Assembly (NCBI GenBank): GCA_000727475.1
Contig: KL647307.1
Span: 740,542-804,541 of the forward strand
Source: Sarcocystis neurona
Lineage: Eukaryota > Apicomplexa > Conoidasida > Eucoccidiorida > Sarcocystidae
Reading direction: 5' to 3'
Length of the DNA stretch: 64,000 bases
In this document: in pieces, positions 62,101-64,000 of the stretch
How positions within the stretch are numbered: position 1 is the stretch's first letter
Layout: each line of letters starts with the position of its first letter
Notes under the pieces: generated by a model
The model's input: the letters and a program-made list of their open reading frames with translations, nothing else
Database searches by the model: none
Told to the model about the DNA's origin: nothing
Position numbers and translations under genes: made by a program

Positions 62101-63579
62101 TGGAGGGTTCCGTAGATTTGGGTGAGACCTTGTGCCAAGACGAAGTGTGTGAGTGTGGGGCGATAAATTTTCTTGTGTGGGGGGCAGCAGGCGGCTTCGC
62201 TGTTGCTTGGGAAACAAAAGAGACGTCTTCCTTTTCGTTCGAAGAGAAAAAGTGGATTTCTTTGTCTACTGCTGCTGCCACAATCCACAAAACAGTTCTG
62301 TTGCATGCGCCACTCTCCCCTGTCTTCTCCAGGATGTATGGTGCCCACACACATATATATATGCGTATATATCTAGCTATATGATTAGACACGCCCAACC
62401 ACAGAGAGAGAGACAGATAGAAAGATAGGAGGATATGCAGGTACACCAAGTAAAACTAGAGACACAGGAAGATACCACCAGATACATATATATATATATA
62501 TATATGGGTAGAGAGCGAGACAGAGAGACAGAGGAGAAGACAGAAAGGAAGAAGGATAAAGAGATAGAGACAGACAGAGGGAGATAGAAATATAGGAGGA
62601 TATGCACGTATATCAAGCAAGTCGAGAGAGGGAGATATCATCATATATATATATATAGCGAGAGACAGACACACACAGAGACAGAGAGGAGGATATATAC
62701 ATCTGTGGCGTGTTGTAGAGACTGGGACACAGAGACAGAGGGAAAGACAAGCACACGGAGCGATAGACAGGGAAACAGGGAGAGAAAGACCCGCGGAGAG
62801 ATAATGGGAGAGATATGATTGGTGTAGACAGGCGGATGAATTTGTCTTCGGGCGTCCGAGGTGAGACAGGGATCCTCCCATGTCTGCGTATGAAACAGAC
62901 TTACACATATACATATACGTATACATATAAATGTGTCCATACACGTTCACATATATATATATATATATATGCTTGGTCATATGCCGGGATTTATAGGCAG
63001 AGGATACTGACGGAAGAAGAGAGGAAGATGGAGAAGAGGAATACACGAACAGGGGGGCAATGCGTGGCGACAGGACTGCACCTCGTGTTTCGCGTAGCGC
63101 ATATCGACATCGGCGTCTCCGGAGTCATTTGCTGCTCCGAGAGTGGCGTCTCGTCTCCGTGTGCTCTTTTCCTCCGCGTCCTCGTCCCCATCCTCTTCTT
63201 CGCCTTGCCACTGCCGTGGTCGGCCGCTGTTCTCTTTTCTCCCACCTGTCGTCTCCCCCACTTTCTCAACAAAATGGACTTCTTCAGCTTCGTGAAAACA
63301 GACGCGTTTTACGCGAGGCTGCGCCGCTACGCCTCCGTCACCTGCTGCTGCTCCTGCTGCTCCTGGGGCTGCTGTTTTTGCTTCTGCTGCTGCCTCTGCG
63401 GGTGCGTCTGCTGGTGCTGGTCCTGCTGCTGCTTCCGCTGCCACTTTTTCTGCTCCTCCCGCTGGCGTGCCACGCGCTGCTGCTGTGGCTGCTGCGGGTG
63501 CTGCTGATGCTGCGGGTGCTGCTGGTGCTGCTGAGGCAGCCGCCGTAGTGACGGCAGACGGCTCGCGCTTTTTTGCCAT
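50139..63579 (-). CDS. CD2BP2: CD2BP2/LIN1/Snu40-type U5 snRNP protein with GYF domain, six exons
   Basis: The orthologue is the U5 snRNP 52K protein, which binds PRP6/15K-type partners during nuclear spliceosome assembly. Exons: 63579-63082, 60855-60715, 59511-59344, 57486-56486, 53082-52977, 50432-50139 (stop); phases agree throughout, giving about 735 residues. Residues 1-166 are Ala-rich, with RVKRVCFHEAEEVHFVE at about 89-105, like the family's N-terminal KVTF motif and a PP1-type RVxF motif. Exon 2 reads IRRRKKLISMGVQQAGYVLQ. Exon 3 carries the hallmark FEPFNMRREMTEGCFDEEGN and DGWLDAVD. Exon 4 has LQKLVALLRPGETPTAALRR, a long Ala-rich insert, then MSLAEMQLFDSITDICADLM. Exons 5-6 form the GYF domain: LWQFRW, HGPYTSLYYQSWIEQ, GFISD. 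The name-giving GYF is GFI here. The tail is Gln/Asp/Glu-rich. The exon 5 acceptor and exon 4 donor were chosen for phase and could differ by a few codons. Human CD2BP2 is about 340 residues; the excess is low-complexity. Confidence 0.92.
53190..54085 (+). repeat. CAG minisatellite in CD2BP2 intron 4
   Basis: CAGCAGCAGCAG tracts are interrupted regularly by CACGGCATCCGCG, AACGGCATCCGCG and CATCATCCGCG blocks. Units are about 60 bp, shortening to about 25-30 bp toward 54000. On the gene's own strand it reads CTG. It opens a 439-codon minus frame made of Cys/Leu/Ala repeats, which includes the true GYF exon only at its edge. Confidence 0.85.
55150..55350 (+). repeat. GAGGAGACGGCAGA tandem repeat, about 15-bp unit
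   Basis: About ten copies of a unit close to GGAGACGGCAGAGGA, within CD2BP2 intron 4. Purine-rich on plus, therefore pyrimidine-rich on the gene's sense strand. An Arg-rich plus frame and a Val-Ser-Ser-Ala repeat on minus are by-products. Confidence 0.85.
55900..56420 (+). repeat. GATA-type simple repeat in CD2BP2 intron 4
   Basis: AGATATAGATAGATA-like array immediately beyond (3' of, in gene sense) exon 4, mirroring the GATA array in AFG1 intron 4. Intronic, no coding potential. Confidence 0.85.
57540..58060 (+). repeat. Purine/CAG-rich tract before CD2BP2 exon 4
   Basis: AAGAAGAAGAAACG-type purine DNA with CAG runs on plus. On the gene's sense strand this is a 500-bp pyrimidine/CTG tract leading directly into the acceptor GTGCTGCAG of exon 4 (57486). 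Confidence 0.7.
58230..58690 (+). repeat. TATGTATG/TTATGGATG simple repeat
   Basis: Units of GTATGTATGTTATGGATGTA and close variants fill the 5' side of CD2BP2 intron 3. Repeats of GTCATGTATGTATG and GTATGTAGGTTATGGA type alternate. Intronic. Confidence 0.75.
59512..60300 (+). repeat. CAG-rich tracts with 22-bp tandem units, CD2BP2 intron 2
   Basis: CAGCAGCAG runs begin exactly at the acceptor of exon 3 (CTGCTGCTGCTACAG on the minus strand). Near 59800-59860 a unit close to GCAGCAGTAGTAGGGTCGCC is repeated in tandem. On the sense strand the tract is CTG. Confidence 0.75.
60870..62830 (+). repeat. CAG tract then CTCTATATC/GAGACAGA repeats, CD2BP2 intron 1
   Basis: CAG runs at 60885-61080 adjoin the exon 2 acceptor. 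They are followed by 0.9 kb of CTCTCTATATATC-type DNA (61130-62070) and, after a balanced 300-bp block, by AGAGACAGAGA-type purine DNA (62400-62830). The balanced block at about 62100-62340 is open on the minus strand (HTRKFIAPHSHTSSWHK) but is not needed to join exons 1 and 2 in phase, so I leave it as intron. Confidence 0.6.
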
Positions 63580-63729
63580 TGTAGCAACGCCTCTGCTGTT
63601 CACGCACGCGTCCTACGCGAACAAATTTAGAAAAGAACGAAACTGCACAGCAGGAATTTCTAAATAGGCAAGAAACCAGATAACCAAAAGCAAACACTGG
63701 GAGCCACGGAGAACGAGATGTGTGCACAC

Positions 63730-63869
63730 GGAGGATGTACATATATATATATATACACATACATATATGTGGATATAGACATATAGGTAGGGAGGAAGTA
63801 GGCTATATATATATACATATATATGTATATAGACGTGGATATAGATAGCTAGATGGGAAGTGGACAATC

Positions 63870-63903
<34 letters not shown>

Positions 63904-63938
63904 GTGGATATAGATACATAGATAGGAAGTGGACAATC

Positions 63939-63971
<33 letters not shown>

Positions 63972-64000
63972 TATATAAATGCGCATATATGTATGGAGGT
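63730..64000 (+). repeat. (TA)n-rich region upstream of CD2BP2
   Basis: Several TATATATATA tracts separated by near-identical GGATATAGATA and GGAAGTGGACAATCATATAT blocks (the latter near 63855 and 63925, about 70 bp apart). It lies 5' of the CD2BP2 start codon and runs off the window. Confidence 0.75.

Noticed and set aside
1..64000. CRISPR-like, tRNA, rRNA or telomeric repeats
   Set aside because: Tandem repeats are degenerate TA/GATA/CTG types without spacer structure; no cloverleaf-type or rRNA-like stretch and no TTTAGGG array was noticed by eye.

Overview
The window looks like nuclear DNA of an apicomplexan of the coccidian group (Eimeria, Cystoisospora, Sarcocystis or Toxoplasma relatives). 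The reasons are: intron-rich genes with short conserved exons split by 1-3.4 kb introns; CAG/CTG trinucleotide tracts; alanine- and serine-rich extensions on otherwise conserved eukaryotic proteins; and very abundant (TA)n, GATA-type and TATG-type simple repeats. I cannot fix the species from sequence alone. I saw no rRNA, tRNA, CRISPR array, prokaryotic feature or intact transposable element. Nearly all long uninterrupted reading frames here are translations of intronic simple repeats. The real genes were found by joining short exons that keep phase and match known family motifs.

Layout. (1) 28-4912, + strand: 3' half of an ADA2-type transcriptional adaptor, cut by the window start, with a SWIRM domain rebuilt across three exons. 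(2) 4913-16162: an island with few TA repeats. It holds a likely secreted protein with an apple/PAN-like segment (8219-10300, +) and a two-exon gene for SDHAF4, a complex II assembly factor (14085-12300, -). (3) 16163-36747, +: an eleven-exon AFG1/ZapE-family mitochondrial AAA ATPase, about 974 residues over 20.6 kb, diverging from SDHAF4 across about 2.1 kb. (4) 36854-41763, +: a chain of five exons, all joined by phase-2 introns, from an unrecognised gene whose first exon is missing. (5) 41800-50100: unresolved, with candidate minus-strand and plus-strand ORFs only. (6) 63579-50139, - strand: a complete six-exon CD2BP2/LIN1/Snu40 orthologue (U5 snRNP 52K type, GYF domain), about 735 residues over 13.4 kb.

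The identified genes are housekeeping genes: chromatin acetylation (ADA2), mitochondrial quality control and respiratory-chain assembly (AFG1, SDHAF4) and splicing (CD2BP2). No dedicated novel system could be demonstrated. The most distinctive signals are structural. Introns are often bipartite, with TA/GATA/TATG tandem arrays toward the 5' side and long strand-asymmetric pyrimidine or CTG tracts leading into the 3' splice site. Other points of note are the oversized N-terminal extensions, the apple-domain candidate and the unknown phase-2 gene.
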